Positions 9,572 to 21,356 of a DNA stretch of 64,000 nucleotides are shown in pieces. The translations under genes were made by a program, and so were the position numbers. Source of the DNA: Spodoptera frugiperda. Taxonomy: Eukaryota; Arthropoda; Insecta; Lepidoptera; Noctuidae. A model generated the notes under the pieces. It saw only the letters and a list, made by a program, of their open reading frames with translations, had not been told where the DNA came from and ran no database searches. Position 1 is the stretch's first letter, and the number at the start of each line of letters is the position of its first letter. The stretch spans positions 9,581,649 to 9,645,648 of the forward strand of contig NC_064237.1 of NCBI RefSeq assembly GCF_023101765.2. The letters are read 5' to 3'.

Positions 9572-10288
9572 CTTTAGAACATTAATGTGATGTAGATATT
9601 TTTTTCAATCAATGTGCCTACTTAAAACATAGATGTTATAAAAAAATCATTGCTACGTAACCGGAGCCGCGAAATAGTTGTTAATTATGAATAAATATTA
9701 ATTAATAATCAAGTTTCTGTTGTGGTAGGTAGAAACAAACGAAAAACAACATTATTTATACAGCTTTAGTATCTATATTAGTGTGGGTAAGGTTATAATT
9801 TGAGTAGGTATATACTTTTGCGTCTGTCAATGAAAATCGTTACCTTCAACACTACCTATAGTTTTCCCTGTGAGTTTTCCCATCGGTGTAATATCATCAT
9901 CAGCCGAGAGACGTCCACTGCTGAACAAAGGCCTCCCCTTTAGGAGGTTTGCCTTAATCGCTCGGCAGGTAGGTCCAGGTGTAATATAAGAGACTAAATA
10001 TACGAGTAAACATGTACCAGAATCCAGGCAACATTCTCTAATAAACCTGAACCTTTAAAAGTGCGATCTCCAACTGGTCTGCCAGACATAGAAATTATGG
10101 CAAACCGCTATTACAAGGTACAGGAAGCTAAGCTTCCAGCGCCTTGGAACCATCCATTCAATTAATTAACGATAATTTAATTAACAAAACAAACTAGATA
10201 CAGACTTATTTTTAGATGGTGGTGTTACTAAGTCAAAATACATTTTCTGTTGATTTTATTGTAACTTTCGTGAGACATACTAAATTGA

Positions 10289-10418
10289 TTATTATGTTAT
10301 CGGCTTACTCACGTATTGTTTTGACGAGGAACTGTTTTGAATATGAGCCTCTAGCATGGCTTGAAACTAGTCGAGTTCCTCGTCAAAACAATACGTGAGT
10401 AAGCCGATAACATAATAA
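10289..10418. repeat. Foldback repeat, 45-bp perfect arms
   Basis: Left arm 10289-10333 and right arm 10374-10418 are exact reverse complements over 45 bases, around a 40-bp loop. The core GTTATCGGCTTACTCACG is shared with copies in units B (~15890-16012) and C (~23312-23440, with mismatches) and with dispersed members near 35010-35215 and 60028-60200. MITE-like foldback family. Confidence 0.8.
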
Positions 10419-10967
10419 TAACATTTTCTGTTATTTGAATAATTCAAAACAATTTTAATTGAGAAGTTTATTTTAATCGCGAGATTTAACTTAATTTTAA
10501 CTAACTGGATTTATTGTATTAGATTTTATTTCTTTTATAGACATGTAATTAAAAATATGTAAACGATTTGGTGTTAATTGGAAGTCTATATTGTTATTAT
10601 AAATTATTAATACATATAAAATACTACAAAAAACACTAACCACTATCAACCCTTTTGTAAATATTTACTCTACTTAGTTTAAAAATGTCATATCTATATA
10701 TAGAGTAAAAAAATCTATTAGCAATCAGTAACAAAATTATATTGCCATGTTAAAAGTACATACGTATTTTTTTCCTTAATATATTTAAACAATAGCAATC
10801 CAACCTGCTTTACAATTGCTATTGGTTTTATGAAAGTATTTTTTATCTTATCTTTTTTGGGTAATATATAATCTTTGCAAACATTAAATGATAAAATGTT
10901 TGTTTATGTATGGTTCATTTAACAAACCTTTTCTTGAATAAAAGTAGGTAATGTAGTTTATGTAGTT

Positions 10968-11088
10968 TGTATGTCAATCACGCTGAAACTGCAGAATGGA
11001 TTTTGATATGATACAGACAGGCTATAAGCTGACTTGGGTGATAGGATACTTTTTATCCTACGGGGACGAAGCCGTTGGCAGAAGCTAC
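10968..11088 (+). repeat. Helitron-like 3' end, unit A
   Basis: Ends in CGGGGACGAAGCCG..GGCAGAAGCTA, the terminal pattern of many moth Helitron-type repeats. Matching copies lie at about 16561-16686 (unit B) and 23997-24110 (unit C). Confidence 0.5.
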
Positions 11089-11355
11089 TTAATACTTTTA
11101 AAACAAGATCACTCCATTGGTGCCTACTCCGCGGTAAGGTACAGAGGGCTCGCATAATCGTATTTGCAGCTAGCCTACGTAGCGTAGCCTTTGTTTCGTT
11201 CATTATTCAACCTTTTGTCTCTCCCGTAATAACTTTCAACCCCTTCTATTATATTCGCTTTATGACCAAAAACATTTCTTCTTCCTGTATTTTCAAAATT
11301 GATTGATGGACAGAAAATATAAGAATATTTCCTCCAAGTAAAGTATTTTAGAGAA

Positions 11356-11400
11356 GACTGCACTATTGGTGCGGTGGCTGGGCGGTTGCCCAGCCACCAA
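11356..11400 (+). repeat. SINE-1 remnant with palindrome, unit A
   Basis: The start of SINE-1 (GGTGCGGTGGCTGGGC) is followed by GGTT and then its own inverted copy GCCCAGCCACC. Unit C keeps a longer SINE here (24381-24568), so the body was replaced by a short hairpin. Unit B has the same hairpin at 16955-17000. Confidence 0.7.
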
Positions 11401-11431
11401 TGTTATATTAAAAAAAAAGAAAAGATTTTAG

Positions 11432-11630
11432 TATTACTTGGCTTTTTTCGGATTTTCGAAAATTTCTCAGTAGTAGCACGGAGTCTGAAAATGTGTCCGG
11501 TATATGGCAATGGGCTCACCACCTATTACATGGGACTTACAACATAAATTGTGAAAAGTGGGTGTACACAGTGGCATTACGTGCCATAATGTGCACCTCT
11601 GCCTACCCCTTCGGGGATTAAAGGCGTGAC
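11432..11630 (+). repeat. SINE-2 3' part, unit A
   Basis: Matches the 3' two thirds of the complete SINE-2 at 43008-43277 (other strand), including TAGCACGGAGTCTGAAAATG and the end CTTCGGGGATTAAAGGCGTG. The tRNA-like head is missing. Confidence 0.7.
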
Positions 11631-12857
11631 GATATGATGATGAAGATAAAAAGATTTTACCGCCTTTCAAGCTTTATATCAATTACTTAAATATAGATAG
11701 TAGAAAAGTTTTGGCAAATCAAATATAAAAATTTAGGAAACTTTTCGAAGGGAAATATTTGCCAAATTGTGTTAAGGTTTGTTTAAACATTAAAACGTAG
11801 GTACAATTATCAGTACTGTTAACAACGTGAATGAATTCAATATTACCTACACAGTCAGTGGTTTTACAGTGTTCGATAATTGTACAATCATTTCTACTAC
11901 GTAACATAGCTTCACTGTATGACCGACAAACATTTTCTAGAAATACTTACTTTTTATACTAATTTATTAATTTCTTCTTGATCAGCAGCTGTACATATGA
12001 AATTATTAATATTATCTTTTTTAAACAATTTTGTGCGTCATTAAGGCCTTGTAATTTTATAAGTAGTGTTTTAAAACACATGGTATTAACACGAGGAAAA
12101 TACTGTATTGAGAAACTAGTAGAAATATATATAATATTATTTTTATAATAACTATCCTGAGATATACTAAGTTAACTCAAAATTACGGTTTACTTATGTG
12201 AATATTTCGATAAAAACTCTACTAATTTCGAGTCACAAAGGGACAGTAGGTTGCACGACGTCACTGTGTCAGCGCCCGCTGCTCATGAGGAAAGGTCCCT
12301 GTGAAAATCGAAATTAGTAAAGGTTTTCTCAGTATATTTACGTGTGTATACCGTTTATTGAATTACCTTATTTATCATTTAGTTTCTTCTTTATTGTTAT
12401 TTTTTGGTCTACTCGTTAGTTTCTTCTTTTTTGTTCTATATCATGTGAGTACATGTTATGTATTTAATTTTAATATTACAGAAGTGATCAGATGTAAGAA
12501 TTAATACAACAACTACTAGTTGTCAAAATAAATAATCAAAAACGTTTACTTTTTTTTGTAGAACATTTTTTTCCAATATGCACCCTGTATACCCTTGTAT
12601 AAATGCTAATTATACAAAACACCTGTCATTACATCGAATAATATTATTTCTGTAATAAAAACATGTAGTTTTTCTTTCATAATAAGGTACACAATAGCTA
12701 ACTAAATAAATTATGAAGGCTTGGCACGGCAGTGTTTATTTAAGTTTCACAGCACACGATGATTTGATGTCCCATCCATTTTGACTTATCTCAAAATCTA
12801 ATATTGTTACGTCATATTTTATTATATTTTGCTAATATTATAAACATATAATATATA

Positions 12858-12893
12858 TTTTAGATGATTGGAAAACATTCCAATCATCTAAAA
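12858..12893. repeat. Short palindrome, 16-bp arms
   Basis: TTTTAGATGATTGGAA, loop AACA, then the exact reverse complement. Also present in the other units near 20771 and 27255, so older than the duplications. Confidence 0.85.
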
Positions 12894-13607
12894 TTAATTA
12901 TAAATCAATTAATACAGAAAAAAAATTTAAGCGATTTTAAGGATCTCCATTCTACCTATCAAGTCATTTCGTTTGATATCTATAATAAAGGAGATTATGG
13001 AAAAAAAATAATATATTTTATAGTCATCAAGATTAAGAATGTGTACCAAATATCAAATCTAATATACCAAATACCAAATATTGATCGGTCACGAAGGGAG
13101 CAAAATTACAGTAACAAAATTAGACCCACAAAATCAAACATGATAAGAACCTTAGATAGGTATTTAGAAGCTTAGACAAATCAAAATTAGAAAGAGTAAT
13201 ATATAAACAGTCACACACACACACACACTTATATTCCATATACTCTAAATACATAATAGTACGATGTATCACTTTTATATTTCTTTAAAAATCGCATGCG
13301 TGTGTTTCAACAGGATAAGTTTCACTTGCTCTGAGCGCCTTTACTTCTTTTTTTCTTACCTGTCTACTGTTTCTTGTTCTACTATAATTCTACCTGTGGG
13401 AACTTGTAATTGGCCTTCTTTTAATATTTCTCAACTATCTGTATCCTAGCTGTAAGTTTTCCGAAGAAAATAAAATAAAAATAAAATAAATGCTTTGTGT
13501 GGCTTTATAAATATTTTAATATGAACGATTTCTTATAAGTTGGTAATAAATGTATTGTTTTTCAACCGGTGTTCAGTCTTTCTTCGTGAAAGTGATAGCA
13601 GTGGAAC

Positions 13608-14965
13608 ATGGCGTTGTGGTGAGTCATTTCATATTTATTTCTCAACTAACTTCTACCATCGAATTTACTTGTGTTTTATTGGGATTAAAAGTATCCTATC
13701 ACTCAAGTCAGCTCATACCCTGTCGGAATACTAAATTTCATCAAAATCCGTTCAGTACTTTCAGCGTGATTGACGGACAAACATTCAAACACAGACTGCA
13801 CGGTTGGTGCGGTGGCTGGGCAACTGGTTGCCGCGCAACGAGTAGCGGGTTCGATTCCCGCACGGGGCAACTCTTTGTGTGATCCACAAATTGTTGTTTC
13901 GGGTCTGGGTGTCATGTATGTGTGGACTTGTATGTTTGTAAACGCACCCACGACACAGGAGAAAATCCTAATGTGGGGCGACGTTTTTTTTTAAAGATCA
14001 AGATAGATAAGATAAACAAACAAACTTGCACATTTATAATATTAGTGGGAAGTGTGATTCATAGACCAAGTGTGATACAATTAGATGCAGGTTTTAATCC
14101 ATCTAAGCCTCGCCTGCTATTACAATGGAATTAATTACATATCCAACGAAAAATGTATATAAACCTACACTTTATCAAATAACACGTGTAGGCGTAAATA
14201 AAATATTTGTTTGTACCTAAAATTCCAGCAACTACACGTCATGTCTGGCGCCCACGACGGGGACAAGCCCACAATTGTTCGCCGCCACGCTCCAGTACTT
14301 CGCAGCAGCACAATGTCTCCTCAACCACCAGAATATTCCAGATACTCCCATTCTAAGTACGTACAGGTTGATTTCTTTACCTTTGTAAAACCTCATGTAG
14401 GTACCAATGAAAAATCCATTTAACTGTGTAATGTAGCTATCATACTCACTGATACTGGTATGATAGACATATGTCAACTTTATCATTTGTTCGTCCCATT
14501 CTGACTTCGATCTGATAGTGTATTGATACGATTTGGTTTATAATTTTGTAATTTGAAGTTTAAACCAACCTAAATCTATTCCCTGATTTCAATAGGTACT
14601 CTACTATACTATATATAGAATAGAATCAAGTGTTACTTTGCGGAAATCCATGCTACACTAACAATACAGTAGATTTTTAGCTGCGGGAGCCGGGAGTATA
14701 AACAGAATTAAAACTAAAATTCTATTGTATTGTTAGTAGTTAATATTCACATTCAACTGTAGGTATACATATAAGTAGTTACAATTTAATGTCACATTAA
14801 TGTATATTATTTTCATATATTTTCTTATCTCTCAATTTTCAGATACCAGGTTTAGACAACTCACTGACTGATGATGATTTTAACTGGAATTATGTATCAA
14901 TGAACAATGGAGTTGTAGATCAAGCAATTATTAACGGCTCCATAAACTTATCCAGAGGCAAAATG
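13608..14965 (+). pseudogene. GMC oxidoreductase pseudogene, copy B
   Basis: Exon 1 13608-13618 (ATGGCGTTGTG|GTGAGT), exon 2 14229-14356 (128 nt, same borders as copy D) and exon 4 fragment 14843-14965. Exon 3 with the FAD-binding Gly motif is missing: intron 2 sequence ending TTTGTAAAACC at about 14394 joins directly to the last bases of exon 3 and its donor (TCATGTAGGTACC). Exon 4 is cut at the same base as in A and C. Initiator and signal-peptide exon are intact, so transcription is possible, but no functional enzyme can result. Confidence 0.9.
13795..13992 (+). mobile_element. tRNA-derived SINE-1 in intron 1, copy B
   Basis: tRNA-like head with A box TGGTGCGGTGG and B box GGTTCGATTCC (13848-13858), then a body with TTTGTGTGATCCACAAATTG and CACCCACGACACAGGAG, ending in a T-rich tail. 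It sits inside an older repeat (CATCAAAATCCGTTCAGTA before, TTTATAATATTAGTGGG after). Orthologous insertions occur in copies C and D, so it predates the duplications. Confidence 0.8.
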
Positions 14966-15105
14966 GGCATCCGGTAACCTCACTCACACGAAGGAACACT
15001 ACGCAAGCATTGTTTCACGTCGTTTTTCCGTGAGGCCGTGGTATCACTCCGGCTCTGGTCGAGCCGGCCCATTCGTGCCGAAGCATGGCTTTCCACATAA
15101 ATCTT
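14966..15105 (+). repeat. Interspersed repeat B fragment, unit B
   Basis: Same truncation junction and same repeat fragment as at 9435-9571. Confidence 0.75.
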
Positions 15106-15831
15106 TTGAACATTAGTGTGATGTAAATATTTTTTTAATCAATGTGCCTACTTAACAAAGATGTTATAAAAAAATTCATTGCTACGTAACCGGAGCCGCG
15201 AAATAGTTGTTAATTATGAATAAATATTAATTAATAATCAAGTTTCTGTTGTGGTAGGTAGAAACAAACGAAAAACAACATTATTTATACAGCTTTAGTA
15301 TCTATATTAGTGTGGGTAAGGTTATAATTTGAGTAGGTATATACTTTTGCGTCTGTCAATGAAAATCGTTACCTTCAACACTACCTATAGTTTTCCCTGT
15401 GAGTTTTCCCATCGGTGTAATATCATCATCAGCCGAGAGACGTCCACTGCTGAACAAAGGCCGGGAGGCCTTTTAAAGGGGACTTTAGGAGGTTTGCCTT
15501 AATCGCTCGGCAGGCAGGTCCAGGTGTAATATAAGAGACTAAATATACGAGTACACATGTACCAGAAACCAGGCAACATTCTCAAATAAATCTGAACCTT
15601 TTAAAGTACGATCTCCAACTGGTCTACCAGACGTGCAAATAATGGCAAACCCCTATTACTATTATAGGTACAGGAATCTCAGCTTCCAGTTCCTTGGAAC
15701 CATCCATTCAATTAATTAAGGATTAATTTTATTAACAATCTTTTACAAACAAACTAGATACAGACTTATTTTTAGATGGTGGTGTTACTAAGTCAAAATA
15801 CATTTTCTGTTGATTTTATTGTAACTTTCGT

Positions 15832-15867
15832 GAGAAATTTAAATTTCTCACGAAAGATTAAATTGAT
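15832..15867. repeat. Copy-specific perfect palindrome
   Basis: CTTTCGTGAGAAATTT followed directly by its exact reverse complement. Units A and C have CTTTCGTGAGACATACTAAA here without the inverted arm, so it arose in unit B. Confidence 0.75.
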
Positions 15868-17029
15868 AATTGATTAAATTGATTATTATGTTATCGGCTT
15901 ACTCACGTATTGTTTTGACGAGGAACTGTTTTGAATATGAGCCTCTAGCATGGCTTGAAACTAGTCGAGTTCCTCGTCAAAACAATACGTGAGTAAGCCG
16001 ATAACATAATAATCACATTTTCTGTTATTTGAATAATTCAAAACAATTTTAATTGAGAAGTTTATTTTAATCGCGAGATTTAACTTAATTTTAACTAACT
16101 GGATTTATTGTATTAGATTTTATTTCTTTTATAGACATGTAATTAAAAATATGTAAACGATTTGGTGTTAATTGGAAGTCTATATTGTTATTATAAATTA
16201 TTAATACATATAAAATACTACAAAAAACACTAACCACTATCAACCCTTTTGTAAATATTTATTCTACTTAGTTTAAAAATGTCATATATCTATATATAGA
16301 GTAAAAAAATCTGTTAGCAATCAGTAACAAAATTATATTGCCATGTTAAAAGTACATACCTAATTTCTTAATATATTTTAATAATAGCAATCCAATCTGC
16401 TTTACAATTGCTATTGGTTTTAAGAAAGTATTTTTTATCTTATCTTTTTTGGGTAATATATAATCTTTGCAAACATTAAATGATAAAATGTTTGTTTATG
16501 TATGGTTCATTTAACAAACCTTTTCTTGAATAAAAGTAGGTAATGTAGTTTATGTAGTTTGTATGTCAATCACGCTAAAACTGCAAAACGGATTTTGATG
16601 AAATTTAGTATACATACAGGGTATAAGCTGACTTGGGTGATAGGATACTTTTTATCCTACGGGGACGAAGCCGTTGGCAGAAGCTACTTAATACTTTTAA
16701 AACAAGATCACTCCATTGGTGCCTACTCCGCGGTAAGGTACAGAGGGCTCGCATAATCGTATTTGCAGCTAGCCTACGTAGCGTAGCCTTTGTTTCGTTC
16801 ATTATTCAACCTTTTGTCTCTCCCGTAATAACTTTCAACCCCTTCTATTATATTCGCTTTATGACCAAAAACATTTCTTCTTCCTGTATTTTCAAAATTG
16901 ATTGATGGACAGAAAATATAAGAATATTTCCTCCAAGTAAAGTATTTTAGAGAAGACTGCACTATTGGTGCGGTGGCTGGGCGGTTGCCCAGCCACCAAT
17001 GTTATATTAAAAAAAAGAAAAGATTTTAG

Positions 17030-17228
17030 TATTACTTGGCTTTTTTCGGATTTTCGAAAATTTCTCAGTAGTAGCACGGAGTCTGAAAATGTGTCCGGTA
17101 TATGGCAATGGGCTCACCACCTATTACATGGGACTTACAACATAAATTGTGAAAAGTGGGTGTACACAGTGGCATTACGTGCCATAATGTGCACCTCTGC
17201 CTACCCCTTCGGGGATTAAAGGCGTGAC
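17030..17228 (+). repeat. SINE-2 3' part, unit B
   Basis: Copy of the unit A fragment at 11432-11630. Confidence 0.7.
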
Positions 17229-17720
17229 GATATGATGATGAAGATAAAAAGATTTTACCGCCTTTCAAGCTTTATATCAATTACTTAAATATAGATAGTA
17301 GAAAAGTTTTGGCAAATCAAATATAAAAATTTAGGAAACTTTTCGAAGGGAAATATTTGCCAAATTGTAAGGTTTGTTTAAACATTAAAACGTAGGTACA
17401 ATTATCAGTACTGTTAACAACGTGAATGAATTCAATATTACCTACACAGTCAGTGGTTTTACAGTATTCGCTAATTGTACAATCATTTCTACTACGTAAC
17501 ATAGCTTCACTGTACTGTATGACCGACAAACATTTTCTAGAAAGACTTACTTTTTATACTAATTAATTAATTTCTTTTTGATCAGCAGCTGTACATATGA
17601 AATCTATACATATAATAAAATCGTAGAAAAGTGCTGTCTGTACATTGAAAATAAAAATAAAAAAAATAGCAGGGGTTATTGTTATGTCGATGTCGAACCC
17701 AAAAATGTAATTAACTTTTT

Positions 17721-17800
17721 TTTGTCTGTTTGTCTGTTTGTCTGTTTGTCTGTTTGTCTGTTTGTCTGTTTGTCTGTTTGTCTGTTTGTCTGTTCGTCTG
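17721..17800 (+). repeat. (TTTGTCTG)n microsatellite in Helitron
   Basis: Nine perfect TTTGTCTG units plus one TTCGTCTG variant. The sister Helitron at 49546-50920 has three plus the variant. Confidence 0.95.
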
Positions 17801-18059
17801 TGCGCGCTAATCTCAGAAACGGCTGATCCGAGTTGGATGCGGTTTTCACGAATATATTGTGGGATGCTTAAATTTACATTTAGTGTTTGTTTCATGTCAA
17901 TCGGTTCATAAATAAAAAAGTTATGTCAAATTAAAGAATCACGTCGAACATTCTATGCTTATACCATTAATCTCCGCAACTATTTGACGGATTTGGTTGA
18001 AATTTGGTACAGATATAGTTTAGAACCTTAGAAAGGACATAGATATATTTTTATTTCAA

Positions 18060-18101
18060 AAATCAAAAAATAAAAATAAAATAAAAATAAAATAAAAATA
18101 A

Positions 18102-18132
<31 letters not shown>

Positions 18133-18776
18133 TAAAAATAAAATAAAAATAAAATAAAAATAAAATAAAAATAAAATAAAAATAAAATAAAAATAAAATA
18201 AAAATAAAATAAAATTAAAATTAAAATTAAAATTAAAATTAAAATAAAAATAAAATAAAAATAAAATAAAAATAAAATAAAGATAAAAATAAAAATAAAA
18301 ATGAAATAAAAATAAAAATAAAAATAAAATAAAATAAAAATAAAATAAAAATAAAAATAAAATAAAATAAAATAAAATAAAATAAAATAAAATAAAATAA
18401 AATAAAATAAAATAAAATAAAATAAAAATAAAATAATAAAATAAAAATAAAATAAAAATAAATTAAAATAAACATAAAATAAAATAAAATAAAAATAAAA
18501 TAAAATAAAAATAAAAATAAAATAAAAATAAAATAAACATAAAATAAAAATAAAAATAAAATAACAATAAAATAAAAATAAAATAAAAATAAAATAAAAA
18601 TAAAATAAAAATAAAATAAAAATAAAAATAAAAATAAAATAAAAATAAAATAAAAATAAAATAAAAATAAAATAAAATAAAAATAAAAATAAAATAAAAA
18701 TAAAATAAAATAAAAATAAAATAAAAACAAAATAAAAATAAAATAAATATAAAATAAAAAAAAAAATAAAATAAAA
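18060..18776 (+). repeat. (TAAAA/TAAAAA)n array in Helitron
   Basis: About 715 bases of nearly pure pentamer/hexamer repeat. The sister Helitron has only a short A/T run at this place. Minus-strand frames of ~190-250 codons made of Phe, Tyr, Ile and Leu are a by-product of the repeat. Confidence 0.95.
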
Positions 18777-21356
18777 AATAAATTTATTCCGGACATACAG
18801 CGCCATCTATTGTTCAATTTCGTACTTATAGTACGGAATTGAACAATGTCGGGCTGTTCCTATACTCCGTAGATAGATGGCGTTGATCGCGCAATGGTGT
18901 AATTACAATTGTTCAGTTCATGTTATTGTTTTAATTCATTGGAAATTTGTTTTTACAAAATAGTAAAAAGCAATGAAAAATATAACATAATACAACTTTT
19001 AGTACAAAGAAAACGCTCTAACGGAGTATAGATAATTCTATGTCGATCGTTACACGACTTCGGTTCATGTTATTGTTTTAATTCATCGAAAAAAGTTAAC
19101 AAATAGTAAAAAGGTATGAAAAAAATTATATCAATATAATTAAACTTTTAGTACAAAGAAAATGCCCGAACGGAGTATAAATAAATAATCCAAGTTGTCT
19201 TTATCCTCGATAGATGGCGTTGGGATCGAAATAGATTGCGCTATGGTTTTGTTACAATTATTTGGTTGGGTATCGGCCGAGCGCTTCGGTACGGTACTAT
19301 TGTAGAAAATGTGTATTATCAGTCGTATGATTATTTGTCTGTAGTGGTCCTGCTGTTTCGTATACCTATTCTAAATAAATTGGTTTCGTTGTATTTGTCA
19401 ATTAATAAATTTATTTGTTGGGTTTTCCTGGTTAAATTATTTAACGTAGGTTTAGTTTGATATCGATTATTAGTAGTTACTGTAGTTAGTTTTTTTAATA
19501 AAATTGTAAGTCTAATTTATTAATTAATTAGATAGATTAGATTTAAGTCGTTTCTTTTAAATTATTTAGTTTAAGCTTGGTTATTATAGCATAAAGGATA
19601 GGTTCTAATATAATTTCTTTTTTAATTGTTATAAATTCGTAATTCGTAGCTTTCTTTAGTTTTAAGTTAGTTTTCATCTTAAGTTCGGAAAGATTATTAT
19701 ATTTCTTTAGTTAAAGTCCGTTTTTAAACTATTTTTTCAATGCCCTAAGTGAGTATACATCTATTAAAATCAAACGCAGAGCTCATTATGTTGATTTTTG
19801 AAGAGTTCCCTGGAATATCTTCCACATCTCATTTTTGAAGAGATCCCGCGAGATCGGGAACTATGTGGTTAAAACCAAAAATTTGCCGGAAGTCACTATT
19901 CCACGCGAACGAAGTCGCGGGCAAAAGCTAGTTATTAATATTATCTTTTTTAAACAATTTTGTGCGTCATTAAGGCCTTGTAATTTTATAAGTAGTGTTT
20001 TAAAACACATGGGATGAATACGAGGATAATATTAGAAGAATTAAATGTATTGAGAAACTAGTAGAAATATATATTACATTATTATTTTTATAATAAGTAT
20101 CCTGAGATATACTAAATTAACTGAAAATAACGGTTTACTTATGTGAATATTTCGATAAAAACTCTACTAATTTCGAGTCACAAAGGGACAGTAGGTTGCA
20201 TGACGTCACTGTGTCAGCGCCCGCTGCTCATGAGGAAAGGTCCCTGTGAAAATCGAAATTAGTAAAGGTTTTCTCAGTATATTTACGTGTGTATACCGTT
20301 TATTGAATTACCTTATTTATCATTTAGTTTCTTCTTTTTTGTTCTATATCATGTAAGTACATATTATGTATTTAATTTTAATATTACAGAAGTGATCAGA
20401 TGTAATAATTAATACAACAACTACCGTACTAGTTGTCAAAATAAATAATCAAAAACGTTTACTTTTTTTTGTAGAACATTTTTTCCAATATGCACCCTGT
20501 ATACCCTTGTATAAATGCTAATTATACAAAACACCTGTCATTACATCGAATAATATTATTTCTGCAATAAAAACATGTAGTTTTTCTTTCATAAGAAGGT
20601 ACACAATAGCTAACTAAATAAATTATGAAGGCTTGGCACGGCAGTGTTTATTTAAGTTTCACAGCACACGATGATTTGATGTCCCATCCATTTTGACTTA
20701 TCTCAAAATCTAATATTGTTACGTCATATTTTATTATATTTTGCTAATATTATAAACATATAATATATATTTTAGATGATTGGAAAACATTCCAATCATC
20801 TAAAATTAATTATAAATCAATTAATACAGAAAAAAATTTAAGCGATTTTAAGGATCTCCATTCTACCTATCAAGTCATTTCGTTTGATATCTATAATAAA
20901 GGAGATTATGGAAAAAAATTAATATATTTTATTGTCATCTAGATTAAGAATGTGTACCAAATATCAAATCTAATATACCAAATACCAAATATTGATCGGT
21001 CACGAAGGGAGCAAAATTACAGTAACAAAATTAGACCCACAAAATCAAACATGATAAGAACCTTAGATAGGTATTTAGAAGCTTAGACAAATCAAAATTA
21101 GAAAGAGTAATATATAAACAGTCACACACACACACACTTATATTCCATATACTCTAAATACATAATAGTACGATGTTTTACTTTCATATTTCTTTAAAAA
21201 TCGCATGCGTGTGTTTCAACAGGATAAGTTTATTATAAATGCTTTGTGTGGCTTTATAAATATTTTAATATGAACGATTTCTTATAAGTTGGTAATAAAT
21301 GTATTGGTTTTCATCTGTTGTTCAGTATTTCTTCGTGAAAGTGACAGCAGTGGAAC

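Larger units (their letters stand above)
9572..13607. other. Unit A flanking sequence, no gene
   Basis: Non-coding segment present in units A, B and C. In order: AT-rich sequence; a LINE-related stretch (GACGTCCACTGCTGAACAAAG, ~9893-9966); a long foldback repeat (10289-10418); a Helitron-like end (10968-11088); remnants of two SINEs (11356-11400, 11432-11630); unassigned sequence; a foldback around a GTCCCTGTG core (~12205-12330); a 16-bp-arm palindrome (12858-12893); and a CA microsatellite (~13210). Short frames here are repeat-derived. Confidence 0.7.
17603..19931 (+). mobile_element. Non-autonomous Helitron, complete, 2329 bp
   Basis: Starts TCTATACATATAATAAAATC and ends CGCGAACGAAGTCGCGGGC..AAAGCTAG: 5' TC, a hairpin with 5-bp arms (19904-19919) and CTAG 12 bases later. 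Units A and C keep the empty site (GTACATATGAAA|TTATTAATATT at 12002/12003 and 25162/25163). Here the element sits exactly between that A and T, without target duplication. No Rep/helicase frame is present, so it depends on a partner in trans. It contains a (TTTGTCTG)n run, a ~0.7-kb TAAAA-type array, and internal direct repeats (GTACAAAGAAAA, TTCATGTTATTGTTTTAATT) at about 18915-19170. A related 1375-bp copy lies at 49546-50920. It resembles the lepidopteran Lep1 group as I recall it. Confidence 0.93.
15106..21356. other. Unit B flanking sequence with Helitron
   Basis: Same module order as unit A, no gene. Differences: small inverted insertions near 15464 and 15832, and the 2329-bp Helitron at 17603-19931. 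Confidence 0.7.

Noticed and set aside
10289..10418. CRISPR-like or bacterial attachment structure
   Set aside because: One inverted repeat in a eukaryotic genome with dispersed relatives; no array or spacers. No CRISPR array is present in the window.
10958..11203. Repeated minus-strand frames (MNETKATLRRLAANT..) as a gene family
   Set aside because: They are copies of a Helitron-like end and flanking repeat, present only because the whole unit is duplicated.
13770..13994. tRNA genes at the GGTTCGATTCC sites
   Set aside because: The tRNA-like part is followed by a constant non-tRNA body and recurs across the window, so these are SINE heads.
18063..18817. Minus-strand open frames of ~190 and ~250 codons made of Phe, Tyr, Ile and Leu
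   Set aside because: They lie wholly within the TAAAA repeat, which has no stop in those frames. Low complexity, no start context, no family.
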